From an uncultured Pseudomonadota bacterium (GTDB taxonomy: Bacteria; Pseudomonadota; Gammaproteobacteria; Burkholderiales; Thiobacillaceae), in assembly GCA_903835655.1 (NCBI GenBank), contig CAILNT010000081.1, forward strand, positions 1 to 64,000: a stretch of DNA of 64,000 nt. Reading direction: 5' to 3'. Under the pieces are notes generated by a model, which saw only the letters and a list, made by a program, of their open reading frames with translations, was not told where the DNA came from and searched no databases. Position numbers and translations under genes: made by a program. Positions 30,017-41,565 of the stretch are shown piece after piece; position 1 is the stretch's first letter, and each line of letters begins with the position of its first letter.

Positions 30017-31744
30017 ATGGCACGCATCATCGCAATCACCGCCTGCCCCACCGGCATCGCCCATACTTACATGGCGGCGGAAGCCCTAAAGAAGACCGCC
30101 GCCCTCCTGGGCCACGACATCCGGGTGGAAACCCAGGGCGCCAGCGGCACCACCAACTCGCTCGGCGACGCCGACCTGGCGGCCGCCCAGGTGGTCATCC
30201 TGGCCGCCGACACCCATGTGGACAGGGCCCGCTTCACCGGCATGGCCGTCTTTGAGACCAGCACCAGTAACGCGATCCGCGACACCCGCGGCGTGATCGA
30301 GGCGGCCCTGGTGCTGATCGGCATCGCCGCCGTGCCGGCACCACGGGTACAGCAACCCGTTGCAGCGAAGAAAATCGTCGCCATCACCGCCTGCCCCACC
30401 GGCATCGCCCACACTTTCATGGCCGCCGAGGCGCTGAAGAAAGCGGCCGCTCTTCATGGCTATGAGATCAAGGTGGAAACCCAGGGTTCGGTGGGCGCCA
30501 AAAACACCCTGAGCGACGCGGAGATTGCCGCCGCCGACGTGGTCATCATCGGCGCCGACACCCATGTCGATCTCACCCGCTTCGCCGGCAAGGTGGTGTA
30601 TGAAACCTCGGTGGGACGAGCGCTGAAGGAAACCGAAATCGTCCTGCGGGAGGCCTTCGCGCTGCCCCAACCCAGTCCGGAAACGCAGGTCCTGGCGGCT
30701 GCCGCGAAACCGCGCATGGAAAAACAGGCGGGACCGTACAAGCACCTGCTCACCGGCGTCTCCTACATGTTGCCCATCGTCGTGGCCGGCGGCCTGGTCA
30801 TTGCCCTGTCCTTCATCTTCGGCATCGAGGCGTTCAAGGAGAAAGGCACGCTGGCTGCGGCCCTCATGGACATCGGCGGCGGCGCAGCCTTCGCCCTGAT
30901 GATTCCGGTCCTGGCCGGCTTCATCGCCTACTCCATCGCCGACCGCCCCGGTCTGGCACCGGGCCTGGTCGGCGGCATGCTGGCCAGCCAGTTGGGAGCC
31001 GGTTTCCTGGGCGGCATCATCGCCGGCTTCCTGGCCGGCTACGTCGCCCTCTGGCTGCGCAACAACCTCAAGCTGCCGGTGCATTTCGAGGGTCTCAAAC
31101 CGGTGCTGATCATTCCGCTCCTGGCTACCCTGGCGGTGGGCCTGCTGATGATCTATGTGGTGGGCAGCCCGGCCAAGGCGGTCATGGGCGGCCTCACCGA
31201 ATTCCTGAAGGGTTTGAGCGGCACCAATGCGGTGCTCTTGGGCCTGCTGCTGGGCGGCATGATGGCGGTGGACATGGGCGGCCCCATCAACAAGGCGGCC
31301 TATACCTTCGGCGTCGGCCTCCTGGCCAGCAACAGCTTCATGCCCATGGCGGCGGTGATGGCCGGCGGTATGGTGCCGCCCCTGGGGATCGCCCTGGCCA
31401 CCTTCCTGGCGAAAAACCGCTTCACCGCCGACGAGCAGATCGCCGGCAAGGCCGCCGCCGTGCTGGGCATCTCTTTCATCACCGAAGGCGCCATCCCCTT
31501 CGCGGCGAAAGACCCGCTGCGGGTGATCCCGGCCTGCGTCGCCGGTGCGGCCACCACCGGCGCTCTGTCCATGCTGTTCGGCTGCACCCTGCACGCGCCC
31601 CACGGCGGCGTCTTCGTCCTGGCGATCCCCAACGCCGTGGGTCAGTTGCTGCCCTACATCGGTGCCATCCTGTCCGGCACCCTGGTCACCACTGGGCTGT
31701 TGATCGCCCTGAAGAAACCGCTCGCCGAAGCCACGGCGAAATAA
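30017..31744 (+). CDS. fruA: Fructose-specific PTS transporter EIIB-EIIB-EIIC
   Basis: The 575-residue membrane protein imports fructose and phosphorylates it at C1. Two tandem EIIB domains (about 1-100 and 117-215) are followed by a ten-helix EIIC domain (about 240-570). Both EIIB domains keep the phosphocysteine motif ITACPTGIAHT (Cys10 and Cys126) and are similar to each other, whereas I recall the first one of E. coli FruA as a degenerate, non-phosphorylated domain. EIIC shows GVSYMLPIVVAGGL, the GGPINKAAYTFGVGLL active-site region and FITEGAIPFAAKDPLRV. AGGAGATAGAGAC precedes the ATG. Confidence 0.96.
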   Translation: MARIIAITACPTGIAHTYMAAEALKKTAALLGHDIRVETQGASGTTNSLGDADLAAAQVVILAADTHVDRARFTGMAVFETSTSNAIRDTRGVIEAALVLIGIAAVPAPRVQQPVAAKKIVAITACPTGIAHTFMAAEALKKAAALHGYEIKVETQGSVGAKNTLSDAEIAAADVVIIGADTHVDLTRFAGKVVYETSVGRALKETEIVLREAFALPQPSPETQVLAAAAKPRMEKQAGPYKHLLTGVSYMLPIVVAGGLVIALSFIFGIEAFKEKGTLAAALMDIGGGAAFALMIPVLAGFIAYSIADRPGLAPGLVGGMLASQLGAGFLGGIIAGFLAGYVALWLRNNLKLPVHFEGLKPVLIIPLLATLAVGLLMIYVVGSPAKAVMGGLTEFLKGLSGTNAVLLGLLLGGMMAVDMGGPINKAAYTFGVGLLASNSFMPMAAVMAGGMVPPLGIALATFLAKNRFTADEQIAGKAAAVLGISFITEGAIPFAAKDPLRVIPACVAGAATTGALSMLFGCTLHAPHGGVFVLAIPNAVGQLLPYIGAILSGTLVTTGLLIALKKPLAEATAK

Positions 31745-33073
<1,329 letters not shown>

Positions 33074-33119
33074 GCGTCAGCGACTCTCCAAGCCAGGAGG
33101 ACTGCCGCTTTGAAGCCGC

Positions 33120-35429
33120 CTATTTACGCTTGACCGCCCGGTTCATCGCATCCGCCAGCGCGCCGTTCGCGCTCTGGACCGGACGCGGTGACCGAGCCGA
33201 GGCCACGGCGGGCGATCGCTCCACCCGCTGCGGTTTCACCTCGTCCTGCATACGCAGGGTCAGCGCCACGCGTTTGCGGACGATATCCACCTCCAGCACC
33301 TTCACCTTGACGATATCTCCAGCCTTGACCACGTCGCGCGGATCCTTGACGAACTTATCCGACAAGGCGGAGATATGCACCAGGCCGTCCTGATGCACAC
33401 CGATATCGACGAAAGCACCGAAGTTGGTGACGTTGCTGACCACGCCTTCCAGCTGCATGCCGGGAATCAGGTCTTTCATCTCATGGACCCCCTCCTGAAA
33501 AGCCGCCGCCCTGAATGCCGGGCGCGGGTCGCGACCGGGTTTTTCCAGTTCCTTGAGAATGTCCTTCACCGTGGGCAGGCCAAAGCGCTCATCCACATAC
33601 TTCCCGGCATCGAGGCGTTTGAGCACCTCCACATTGCCGATCACACCCTTCATGTCCAACTTCAGGTCGGCCAGGATGCGCATCACCACGGGGTAGGCCT
33701 CCGGATGCACCGAGGAAGCGTCGAGAGGATTGTCGCCACCGGGCACGCGCAGGAAACCGGCGGCCAGTTCGAAGGTCTTCGGCCCCAGGCGCGGCACCTG
33801 TTTCAGCGCCTTGCGGTTGGGAAAAGGTCCGTGGGCATCGCGATGGGCTACGACCTGGTTGGCGAGCGCGGCGTTGAGGCCGGAGACGCGGCCGAGCAAA
33901 GCCGCCGAAGCGGTGTTCACATCGACCCCCACGGCGTTGACACAGTCCTCCACCACGGCTTCCAGCGCATGGGCTAGCCTGGCCTGGCCGAGGTCATGCT
34001 GATACTGACCCACGCCAATCGCCTTCGGCTCGATCTTCACCAATTCGGCGAGCGGGTCCTGCAGGCGGCGGGCGATGGATACGGCGCCGCGCAGGGTGAC
34101 GTCCATGTCCGGGAATTCCCGCGCGGCCAATTCCGAGGCGGAATACACCGAGGCGCCGGCCTCGCTCACCGTCACCTTGACAAGCTTCGCTTGCGCGGGC
34201 GTACGCGCGAGTTGCGCGATGAGGTCGGCGGCCAGCTTGTCGGTTTCGCGGCTGGCGGTCCCATTGCCGATGCTGATGAGCTCCGCGCCATGCAAGGCCG
34301 CGAGCCTGGCCAGGGTAGCGAGCGCGCCGTCCCAGTCGCGGCGCGGCTCGTGCGGGTAGACGACGGCGGTGTCGAGCACGCGACCGGTGCGGTCCACCAC
34401 CGCCACCTTGACGCCGGTGCGGATACCCGGGTCGAGGCCGATCACCGCCTTCGGCCCGGCCGGGGCCGCGAGCAACAGGTCTTTCAGATTGCTGGCGAAG
34501 ACGCGGATGGCTTCGGCTTCCGCACGCTCGAACAGGGCGTTCATCAGATCCAGTTCGAGGTGCAAGGAGAGCTTCACCTTCCAGGCCCAGCGCACCGTAT
34601 CCAGCAGCCACTTGTCGCCGGGTCGCCCCCGATCACACAGGCCGAAGTGGGTAGCGATGTAGCCGATGAACACCGCATCTACCCCGGGAAGAGGAGAGAG
34701 CTCCTCCGGCAGTTTGATGGAGAGGCCCAACACGCCCTCGTTGCGTCCCCGGAACAACGCCAGGGCACGGTGCGAGGGCAGGGACTTCCAGGGTTCATCG
34801 AACGCGAACCAATCGCGGAATTTCTGGCCTTCGCCTTCCTTGCCCTCGACCAGACGCGACACCATGCGGCCGTTGTCCTGCAGGTAGGTGCGCAGGCGTT
34901 CCAGCAGTGCGGCATCTTCGGCGAACTGCTCCATGAGAATCTGGCGGGCGCCGTCCAGGGCCGATTTCACGTCGGGCACACCGAGATCGAGGTTCACGAA
35001 GGCTGCGGCTTCGACTTCCGGAGTCAGCAGGGGATCGGCCAACAGCATTTCCGCCAACGGCCCCAGACCGGCTTCCCGGGCGATCTGCGCCTTGGTGCGG
35101 CGCTTCTGTTTGTGGGGTAGATAGAGGTCTTCCAGGCGCTGCTTGGTCTCGGCCGCAGCGATGTCGGCCTGCAACTGCGGCGTGAGCTTGCCCTGCCCTT
35201 CGATGCTGGCGAGTACCGCCGCGCGCCGCTCCTCCAGTTCGCGCAGATAGCCCAGGCGTACTTCCAGATGCCGCAATTGGGTGTCGTCGAGTCCACCGGT
35301 CGCCTCCTTGCGATAGCGCGCCACGAAGGGGACGGTGGCGCCGTCATCGAGCAGCGCCACGGCGGCGGCAACCTGGCTGGCCTGGACGTGGAGTTCCTGG
35401 GCAATGCGGGTTTCGATGGAGGGCAGCAT
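33120..35429 (-). CDS. tex: Transcription accessory protein Tex
   Basis: Tex is a cytoplasmic RNA-binding protein associated with transcription. From [16 protein letters not shown] it is 769 residues. Visible domains are the N-terminal helical Tex_N region ([20 protein letters not shown]), a YqgF/RNase H-like domain ([18 protein letters not shown]), helix-hairpin-helix motifs ([35 protein letters not shown]) and a C-terminal S1 domain ([20 protein letters not shown]). The frame is open to 35513 but the extra 28 codons are not family-like. Confidence 0.95.
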   Translation of the reverse strand: MLPSIETRIAQELHVQASQVAAAVALLDDGATVPFVARYRKEATGGLDDTQLRHLEVRLGYLRELEERRAAVLASIEGQGKLTPQLQADIAAAETKQRLEDLYLPHKQKRRTKAQIAREAGLGPLAEMLLADPLLTPEVEAAAFVNLDLGVPDVKSALDGARQILMEQFAEDAALLERLRTYLQDNGRMVSRLVEGKEGEGQKFRDWFAFDEPWKSLPSHRALALFRGRNEGVLGLSIKLPEELSPLPGVDAVFIGYIATHFGLCDRGRPGDKWLLDTVRWAWKVKLSLHLELDLMNALFERAEAEAIRVFASNLKDLLLAAPAGPKAVIGLDPGIRTGVKVAVVDRTGRVLDTAVVYPHEPRRDWDGALATLARLAALHGAELISIGNGTASRETDKLAADLIAQLARTPAQAKLVKVTVSEAGASVYSASELAAREFPDMDVTLRGAVSIARRLQDPLAELVKIEPKAIGVGQYQHDLGQARLAHALEAVVEDCVNAVGVDVNTASAALLGRVSGLNAALANQVVAHRDAHGPFPNRKALKQVPRLGPKTFELAAGFLRVPGGDNPLDASSVHPEAYPVVMRILADLKLDMKGVIGNVEVLKRLDAGKYVDERFGLPTVKDILKELEKPGRDPRPAFRAAAFQEGVHEMKDLIPGMQLEGVVSNVTNFGAFVDIGVHQDGLVHISALSDKFVKDPRDVVKAGDIVKVKVLEVDIVRKRVALTLRMQDEVKPQRVERSPAVASARSPRPVQSANGALADAMNRAVKRK

Positions 35430-35530
35430 GGGATTCCGGGAGGGCAAGGGGGGGACAGCATGGAGAATAACGTCGCGCCCGACAAGACTTGACAGGCCTG
35501 CCACGTCCGGCATCGGGCATCCCCCCGTGT

Positions 35531-35536
35531 TAGAAT
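35531..35536 (+). promoter_or_regulatory. Probable -10 element for the tRNA-Leu gene
   Basis: TAGAAT preceded by GTGT sits about 98 nt before the mature tRNA start. A perfect TTGACA at 35489-35494 is 36 nt upstream, too far to pair with it, so the -35 is weak or the true promoter lies elsewhere. Confidence 0.35.
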
Positions 35537-35634
35537 CCTCACCGTTTCACGACACTCACACAGCGAAGAGAGGGCCATTCAGACCGGGCCGGGCTTGCGT
35601 GAGGGGGTGGCCTGTGGCCACTGTTGAGCACATC

Positions 35635-35719
35635 GCGAAAGTGGCGGAATTGGTAGACGCACTGGATTTAGGTTCCAGCGCCGCAAGGCTTGAGGGTTCG
35701 AGTCCCTTCTTTCGCACCA
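35635..35719 (+). tRNA. tRNA-Leu (anticodon UAG), CCA encoded
   Basis: An 85-nt class II tRNA. Acceptor GCGAAAG pairs with CTTTCGC, followed by A and an encoded CCA. The anticodon stem CTGGA/TCCAG holds the loop TTTAGGT, giving anticodon TAG (35669-35671) for CUN leucine codons. A long variable arm (GCCGCAAGGC) and the T loop GGTTCGAGTCC follow. Confidence 0.97.
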
Positions 35720-35826
35720 CGATACGAAACGTCCAGGTAAAGCACCCGGCCACGAAGATGGGTTCGGGGTGTTCCGCGCTCAGGCCTGGACTTCGCCACG
35801 GTTAGGCCCGGTTCGAGCAGGGGGGG

Positions 35827-36588
35827 TCAATCCTTGCGTTTCACCATGTCGATGAACGGACTGATGAGGTCCATGGGCAGAGGAAAGACGATGGTCGAGT
35901 TCTTGTCGGCGGCGATCACGGTCAGGGTTTCCAGATAGCGCAACTGGATGGCCTGTGGTTGCCTACCCAGCACCTCGGCGGCTTGGGCGAGTTTCTCGGC
36001 CGCTTGCAGTTCGCCCTCGGCATGGATCACCTTGGCGCGGCGTTCCCGCTCGGCCTCGGCCTGGCGCGCAATCGCCCGCACCATGGTGATATCGATGTCG
36101 ACGTGCTTGATCTCGACACTGGTCACCTTGATGCCCCAGGCATCGGTCGAGGCATCCAGGATTTTCTGGATGTCGACATTAAGCTTGTCCCGCTCGGCCA
36201 GCATCTCGTCCAACTCGTGTTTGCCCAGCACACTGCGCAAGGTGGTCTGGGCGAGCTGGCTGGTGGCGTTGTAGTAATCCTCGACCTGGATGATGGAGCG
36301 TTCCGGGTCGACCACCCGGAAGTAGACCACCGCGTTCACCTTGACCGAGACGTTGTCGCGCGAGATCACGTCCTGCGGCGGCACGTCCATCACCACCGTG
36401 CGCAGATCCACCTTGACCATCTGTTGCACCACCGGGAGGATGACCACCAGCCCCGGCCCCTTGACCCGCCAGAAACGGCCGAGCAGGAAAACCACGCCGC
36501 GTTCGTACTCGCGCAGGACGCGAAACGAGGAGAACAGCACGGCGATGAGGGCGACCAGCACCAACATGCCGGATGGGAGAAATTCCAT
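35827..36588 (-). CDS. Slipin family SPFH/band 7 protein
   Basis: A 253-residue membrane protein of the stomatin/slipin family: one N-terminal hydrophobic segment (about 7-22), a band-7 domain ([60 protein letters not shown]) and a C-terminal coiled coil ([20 protein letters not shown]) followed by the hydrophobic end typical of oligomers. AGGAG stands 7 nt before the ATG at 36588. Slipins often pair with an NfeD protease partner; none is adjacent here, so it belongs to the stand-alone type. Confidence 0.92.
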   Translation of the reverse strand: MEFLPSGMLVLVALIAVLFSSFRVLREYERGVVFLLGRFWRVKGPGLVVILPVVQQMVKVDLRTVVMDVPPQDVISRDNVSVKVNAVVYFRVVDPERSIIQVEDYYNATSQLAQTTLRSVLGKHELDEMLAERDKLNVDIQKILDASTDAWGIKVTSVEIKHVDIDITMVRAIARQAEAERERRAKVIHAEGELQAAEKLAQAAEVLGRQPQAIQLRYLETLTVIAADKNSTIVFPLPMDLISPFIDMVKRKD

Positions 36589-36693
36589 GGTCAAGCTCCT
36601 TCAGTTATTCGACCGACTCGCACGGCACAGCTTACCCGGTTCGGCCCAGGGTCAACTACACTTCCCGTTCACAACCATTGCAAAGAAATCCCC

Positions 36694-37116
36694 ATGAAAT
36701 TTGTCATTGCCACCTTGCTGACCGCAACCACCCTGCTGTTTGCCGCGGCCCCTGCTCTGGCGGGGCCGATAGGCGACATCAAATCCACACTGACCTCTTC
36801 GCGGCAGCAGACCATGGCCATGCTGAGCGAAGACGACCACACCGTCCTGGAGATGCGCTACGAGGATGCGGTCAAATCGAGCAAACACCTGGATGCACTC
36901 CTGGGCGCCGCCTTGAAAAACGCTGCACTGCACAGCGCCTGGCCGACTCTGGGCCAGTTCAAGGAAGTGTGGGAGGCCTTCAAGAAGACCCGCGATGAAG
37001 ACATCGTCCCGGCCCTGATGGCCGGTTCGCGACTCAAAGCCCGTGCCATGGCGCTCACTTCCCAGGCACCGCGCTTCAAGGAAATGAATGCGTTGCTGGA
37101 TTCGTTGCCACAATGA
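36694..37116 (+). CDS. Small secreted helical protein, unknown function
   Basis: A 140-residue protein with a clear signal peptide (MKFVIATLLTATTLLFAAAP, cleavage after ALA near residue 23) and an all-helical mature part (SRQQTMAMLSEDDHTVLEMR, LGQFKEVWEAFKKTRDED). It has no cysteine and no motif I recognise. It is divergent from the slipin gene with about 100 nt between them and is followed by a REP-type repeat. Confidence 0.75.
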   Translation: MKFVIATLLTATTLLFAAAPALAGPIGDIKSTLTSSRQQTMAMLSEDDHTVLEMRYEDAVKSSKHLDALLGAALKNAALHSAWPTLGQFKEVWEAFKKTRDEDIVPALMAGSRLKARAMALTSQAPRFKEMNALLDSLPQ

Positions 37117-37149
37117 TCCTGTGTTTCGCTCTTGGCCGGGCGCACCAGG

Positions 37150-37207
37150 CGCGAGCCTGCCCGCAACCGCCACCGTCGTATCGCGGGCAAGCCCGCTCCC
37201 ACGCGGG
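37150..37207. repeat. REP-type repeat (family 3), one degenerate arm
   Basis: The right arm TATCGCGGGCAAGCCCGCTC (37180-37199) continues into CCACGCGG and contains the hairpin GCGGG-CAAG-CCCGC. It matches the right arm of the repeat at 29911-29988. The left arm around 37150-37167 (GCGCGAGCCTGCCCGC) is a decayed inverted copy. It lies between two convergent genes, a typical REP location. Confidence 0.65.
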
Positions 37208-37302
37208 CGCCTGAATTCACCCGAGTGGTGAATACCTGCGGAGGCCACCGACCACTCGCGGCGAGCCAACGTTTCGGCAAGTGCTCGTACTGCCCATGGA
37301 AC

Positions 37303-39294
37303 CTAGTTGGTGACCGCTATGGTGTCGGTCGTCAAGAGGCCTTTGGGCGTAGTTACGATTACAGTGAGCGTGCCCGCGCTGGTGGCATCCGTGCAGGTGC
37401 TGCCCGTCGCGTCGTTCTGGATACGCACGGTAAAAACACTCGGGCTATGCACGTTGCTGCTGGGCATGGTGAACGAAACGGGGCCGACCAGGGTTCCATC
37501 GCCGGATACGCTCGCAACGACCGTCGTACCGACTGGCAACGGGTTTCCATTGACGTCCCCTAGCGTGAGGGTTACCGCATGAATGCTTCCCTGAGTGGTA
37601 CACCCGCCCAAGTCCACACTGCGTGGAGAAATGATCGGCAATACCGCGGACGACTTGGAGAACACCAACACCAGAGATCCACTGACGTTCAAAGTGTGCG
37701 TGGGCGAGCAGCCGGTATTGCAGAGCACACCGGTGAACAGTGTGTCGGCCGAATCGCGCACCCTATTCGAATTGAAATCGACAAAAAACTCGCCGAGATC
37801 ATAAAGTCCGTTCTCGTTGTCATCCCGGTAGGCTTCACCCTGATCCGTGAACGTTTCCCCCTGGTCATAGCTCCCATTGCCATTCGCATCGACGAAGCTC
37901 TCCTCACCTATGGCATACGCCAATATCGTCGAGCGCCCATCGCCGGGACGTGGCGCCTGGCTGGTCCAGGTGACCGAACAGTAACCGGCGCCTCCCGTTG
38001 CGCCTGACACATTCCCGGAGGTACCGGTAACGCAGCCCGAGGTGATCGCACCGCCTTCAGTGGTGAACACGACCGCGGTGCCATCGGGTACGGGATTCCC
38101 TGATCGATCGGCGAGGCGAGCGGTGACGACGACGGGAACTCCGTCATAGTCCCAGGCCTCCGGGTTTAATTTATCGGCGCTGACCGAGAAATGGGCCTGA
38201 TCCGGGATTCCCGTCGACACATAGAGTTGGCTCGACTGTGTCGAAATAGTCCCGCTAGTCCCGGCGGTCGTGGCAGTAACCCGAACCGGCGTCAGGATCG
38301 TTCCGGAATGAACCAGGGCAACGGCCAGGCCATTGCCATTCGTAATATCCGACCCACTCGATAGGGATAGCCCCCCCACCGTGTTATCGAGCGAAAAATT
38401 GACCGTCCTGCCGATAATCGGATTTCCGCCGCTATCGACGACCTTGAATGTTATGGTGGACACTTCGGTGCCACCCATGCCTTTGACATTGAGATTGGCC
38501 GGGCTGGCTGAAACAAACTGGACCGAACTGACGTCGGGCAACGCCACGCTCAAGTTTCCTGCGAGTGTCGCTCCATTGGATAGGCTGGCGGTAATGGTGT
38601 CGACCACACCACAACCGTTGTCGCGATAGGAGGCCGTAGCGAGTCCGTTGACCGTACTCACACTGGGCGAAAGGACCGCCTTTCCAAGGGTGACGCACGT
38701 GGAAGTAAAGCTGACATTGGTCGGTGTGGTGTAGATCGCGGCACCACTGGTCACCGTTACCGTGACATTGGATGTGCCATAGGCGGATAGCGGATTGGTG
38801 CCGAAGCTGAGCGTGCTCAACCCAAGCTGGGCGACGTTGACGGTATAACCGATGCTACCGGTTACAGCAGTGGCTGCGACATTGGCACTGGCGGTCACCG
38901 TAGCAGCCCCGGTAGTGCTCCCCGCAACCAAACTTATCATTGCAATGCCGCTGGCGTTGGTCAGCGCGGTACCCGATGCGGGCGAGAACGTACCAAAACT
39001 TGCACCGGTAGTGAATGTAACGACCGAATTGGACACCACCGCGCCCGCGGTGTCCTTGAGTAGTGCCGTCACAGTCAGCGGTGATCCGGAAGTCAGGGCG
39101 TTGCTGGCATTTCCTGTCGCGGGGTCGGAAAGCGTAAGTACAAGGCTCGCAGCAACCGTTGTGTTACCCGTCGTACCGCCTGTCGTCGAAGTGCCGCCGC
39201 TCGCCCCGCCCGCACCGCAGCCGGTCAGCAAGGCAGTCAGACCGATCAGGGCCGCGGTCAGCAGGCCGTTGAACACTTTCTTGCCGCATTTCAT
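37303..39294 (-). CDS. Ig-like (Big_1/invasin-type) lipoprotein downstream of pilQ
   Basis: A 663-residue surface protein. A lipobox (LTALLTGC, Cys about 26) and a Gly/Ser/Thr linker lead to tandem bacterial Ig-like domains of about 100 residues; repeats of the form SLVLTLSDPATGNASNALTS, PVRVTATTAGTSGTIS and KLNPEAWDYDGVPVVVTARL mark them. In the penultimate domain (about 465-515) three calcium-binding-like loops occur: DANGNGSYD, DDNENGLYD and DFNSNRVRD. GGGGA precedes the ATG. It follows pilQ after about 70 nt in the same direction, so it may be made with the type IV pilus machinery and could be an adhesin or pilus-associated protein. That link is inference. Confidence 0.8.
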   Translation of the reverse strand: MKCGKKVFNGLLTAALIGLTALLTGCGAGGASGGTSTTGGTTGNTTVAASLVLTLSDPATGNASNALTSGSPLTVTALLKDTAGAVVSNSVVTFTTGASFGTFSPASGTALTNASGIAMISLVAGSTTGAATVTASANVAATAVTGSIGYTVNVAQLGLSTLSFGTNPLSAYGTSNVTVTVTSGAAIYTTPTNVSFTSTCVTLGKAVLSPSVSTVNGLATASYRDNGCGVVDTITASLSNGATLAGNLSVALPDVSSVQFVSASPANLNVKGMGGTEVSTITFKVVDSGGNPIIGRTVNFSLDNTVGGLSLSSGSDITNGNGLAVALVHSGTILTPVRVTATTAGTSGTISTQSSQLYVSTGIPDQAHFSVSADKLNPEAWDYDGVPVVVTARLADRSGNPVPDGTAVVFTTEGGAITSGCVTGTSGNVSGATGGAGYCSVTWTSQAPRPGDGRSTILAYAIGEESFVDANGNGSYDQGETFTDQGEAYRDDNENGLYDLGEFFVDFNSNRVRDSADTLFTGVLCNTGCSPTHTLNVSGSLVLVFSKSSAVLPIISPRSVDLGGCTTQGSIHAVTLTLGDVNGNPLPVGTTVVASVSGDGTLVGPVSFTMPSSNVHSPSVFTVRIQNDATGSTCTDATSAGTLTVIVTTPKGLLTTDTIAVTN

Positions 39295-39364
39295 TCTGTT
39301 CCCCTCGTGTTCCAGTTAGCCGGTGGTTTGGGTTCGATGCGGCGCCAGGGCACTCCTCTGGCAC

Positions 39365-41560
39365 TCAATGTGTCAGCACATCTTCGTCGGGCAGGATGCG
39401 CGGAGTGAGAAAAATCAACAACTCGGTCTTGGCATCCTGTTTGTCATTTTCCTTGAACAAGTTGCCCAGGAACGGAATATCTCCGAGGAAGGGAACCTTG
39501 TTGGTGTCGTTGCGCACGGTCTGCTCGAAGATGCCGCCCAGCACCGCGGTTTCGCCGTTCCTGACCCGAACCTGGGTCTTGACCCGTTTGGTATCGATCT
39601 CGGTCTGACCATTGGTCAGGGCGCCTGGCGCATCCTTCTGCACTTCCACGTCGAGGATGATGGAATCGTTGTTGAGTACCTGCGGGTTTACCAACAGGCA
39701 GAGGAAGGCGTCCTTGAACGTGACGGTGGCCGCGCTGTTGGCGCTTCCGGGCGTGACAAAGGGAATCTGCTGCCCCTGCATGATGACGGCCGGCTTCTGA
39801 TTCTGGGTGACCACGCGCGGACTGGAAACGATCTTGCCGCGTTTGTCGAGCTCCATCGCCTGGATCTCCAGGCTCAAGATGGCGGCGGCGGAGGCGTTGT
39901 AGACGCTGACGCCGAAGCTGCCGGTCGCGGTCTTGCCGAGGTCGGTCAGACCGAGATTGACGTTGGCGGTTGGCGAAGCGGCAGTCAGACCCGTGGTCGC
40001 ACTGGTGGCCGAGCTGGCGTAGGTACCCAGGCCGATCCCGGTCTTGCCTATCCTGCCGCTGCCGCCGTAGCCCAGGCGAGCACCCAGCGCGCGCTCGAAG
40101 GAATCGTCGGCGACGACGACCCGCGCCTCGATCATCACCTGTTTCGAGGGTACGTCGACGCTGGCGAGGATGGCCTTGATCTCCTTGATCTTGCTGGGTG
40201 TGTCCTGGACGAACAGGGTGTTGGTCTTGAGTTCGTAGGAACTCGTGCCGCGCTTGGACAAGATGCGCTGGCCAACGCCGGCCCCCGCCGCGGCCGTGCT
40301 CTGCGCATTACTGCCGCCCACGCCGGCGGCCTGGGCGCTACAGGACACGCTCTCGCCAGCCTGGGTGGCGCTCAATGACTGGCCGTTGAGGATGGCCTGG
40401 GCATCGTTGGCGCGCAGGTAGTTGAGCCGGATGAACTCGGTGCCGATGTCTTCCAGGTCGGCGATCTGCTGGCGCGCTTCCATTTCCAGCTTTTCCTTGG
40501 CGGCGAGTTCGTCGCGCGGGGCGATCCAGATGACGTTCCCCGTGGCGCGCTTGGCCAGGCCCTTGGCCCTGAGAATGATGTCCAATGCCTGATCCCAGGG
40601 CACGTCCTTGAGGCGCAGGGTGACGCTGCCGGAAACGGTATCGCTGGTGATGATGTTGAAGCCGGTGAAGTCGGCGATGACCTGGAGCACCGAGCGGACT
40701 TCCACGTTCTGGAAATTGAGCGAGAGTTTCTCGCCAATATATTGCGGCTTGCCGTCCTGGGCAGACTGGGGGCCTTCCAGCGAGCGCACTTCCAGGGTGA
40801 ACAGATCGCCTGCCTGCCAGGCGGAGTAGTCCCACTTGCCCTTGGGGCTGACCAGCATGCGAGTCTGTTTGCCCTGTTCGAAGGTTTCCACGGTCTGTGC
40901 CGGCGTGGCGAAATCGGTCACATCCAGACGCCGACGCAATGGGCTGGGGAGCGAGGTATTGAGGAAATCGACCTGGATGGCGCCGCCCAGCTTCTGGATG
41001 TCGACCCCGACGCCCGGACCGGACAGGCTCACCAGAATGCGCGACTCGCCTTCCTTGCCGCGGCGAAAATCGATGTCGCGTATGCTGTGCCCACCGGCCG
41101 GATCGGTCTCGGCGAAGCGCGCGGGTAGAGGCGTGCCGGGTTGGACGTCGATGCCATGGATGACGGCCAGCACCAGATTGCGATCACGGCGCAACTCATA
41201 GCTCACGGGCAGGTTCAGGTTGAGCACGACGCGAGTGCGCTCACCCGCCTGCACCACCTGCCAGTTCTTCACCGCGCCGCCGTCCGCCGTCTCCGAAGTA
41301 CGCGGCAGGGCACTGCCGGTCGCCGGAAAGTCGAGCACCAACCGCTGCGGATTGCTGGTCGTGAAGGCGATGGGCAGTTCCTCCACGGACTCCTTGAACA
41401 CCAGTTTAATCACCTGGCTGTCATTGTTGCCCTGGGTCAAGGCCACAGCATTCAGGATGTTGGGGACACCACCCGCCTGGGCGGCGGCGGCCAGCAACAG
41501 TGCCGCGGCGAAACAATACAGCTGGCGGAACGCCAGGCGCGGGGGGGAGATCGATTTCAT
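39365..41560 (-). CDS. pilQ: Type IV pilus secretin PilQ
   Basis: PilQ forms the outer-membrane pore for the pilus. The 731-residue precursor has a signal peptide (cut after AAQA, about residue 29), N-terminal AMIN domains that bind peptidoglycan (VIKLVFKESVEELPIAFTTS), a secretin/TonB short domain (ISLNFQNVEVRSVLQVIADF in meaning: KLSLNFQNVEVRSVLQVI), an N1 domain and the C-terminal secretin domain (VMIEARVVVADDSFERALG, VRNGETAVLGGIFEQTVRND, VPFLGDIPFLGNLFKE). It is the last gene of pilMNOPQ. Confidence 0.97.
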   Translation of the reverse strand: MKSISPPRLAFRQLYCFAAALLLAAAAQAGGVPNILNAVALTQGNNDSQVIKLVFKESVEELPIAFTTSNPQRLVLDFPATGSALPRTSETADGGAVKNWQVVQAGERTRVVLNLNLPVSYELRRDRNLVLAVIHGIDVQPGTPLPARFAETDPAGGHSIRDIDFRRGKEGESRILVSLSGPGVGVDIQKLGGAIQVDFLNTSLPSPLRRRLDVTDFATPAQTVETFEQGKQTRMLVSPKGKWDYSAWQAGDLFTLEVRSLEGPQSAQDGKPQYIGEKLSLNFQNVEVRSVLQVIADFTGFNIITSDTVSGSVTLRLKDVPWDQALDIILRAKGLAKRATGNVIWIAPRDELAAKEKLEMEARQQIADLEDIGTEFIRLNYLRANDAQAILNGQSLSATQAGESVSCSAQAAGVGGSNAQSTAAAGAGVGQRILSKRGTSSYELKTNTLFVQDTPSKIKEIKAILASVDVPSKQVMIEARVVVADDSFERALGARLGYGGSGRIGKTGIGLGTYASSATSATTGLTAASPTANVNLGLTDLGKTATGSFGVSVYNASAAAILSLEIQAMELDKRGKIVSSPRVVTQNQKPAVIMQGQQIPFVTPGSANSAATVTFKDAFLCLLVNPQVLNNDSIILDVEVQKDAPGALTNGQTEIDTKRVKTQVRVRNGETAVLGGIFEQTVRNDTNKVPFLGDIPFLGNLFKENDKQDAKTELLIFLTPRILPDEDVLTH

Positions 41561-41565
41561 ACCGT

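Noticed and set aside
30017-30660. Tandem EIIB domains as an assembly duplication
   Set aside because: The two copies differ at many codons and E. coli FruA also has two EIIB domains, so the duplication is ancient.
35489-35494. Perfect TTGACA as the -35 of the tRNA-Leu promoter
   Set aside because: It is 36 nt from the TAGAAT box, while 16-18 nt is needed.
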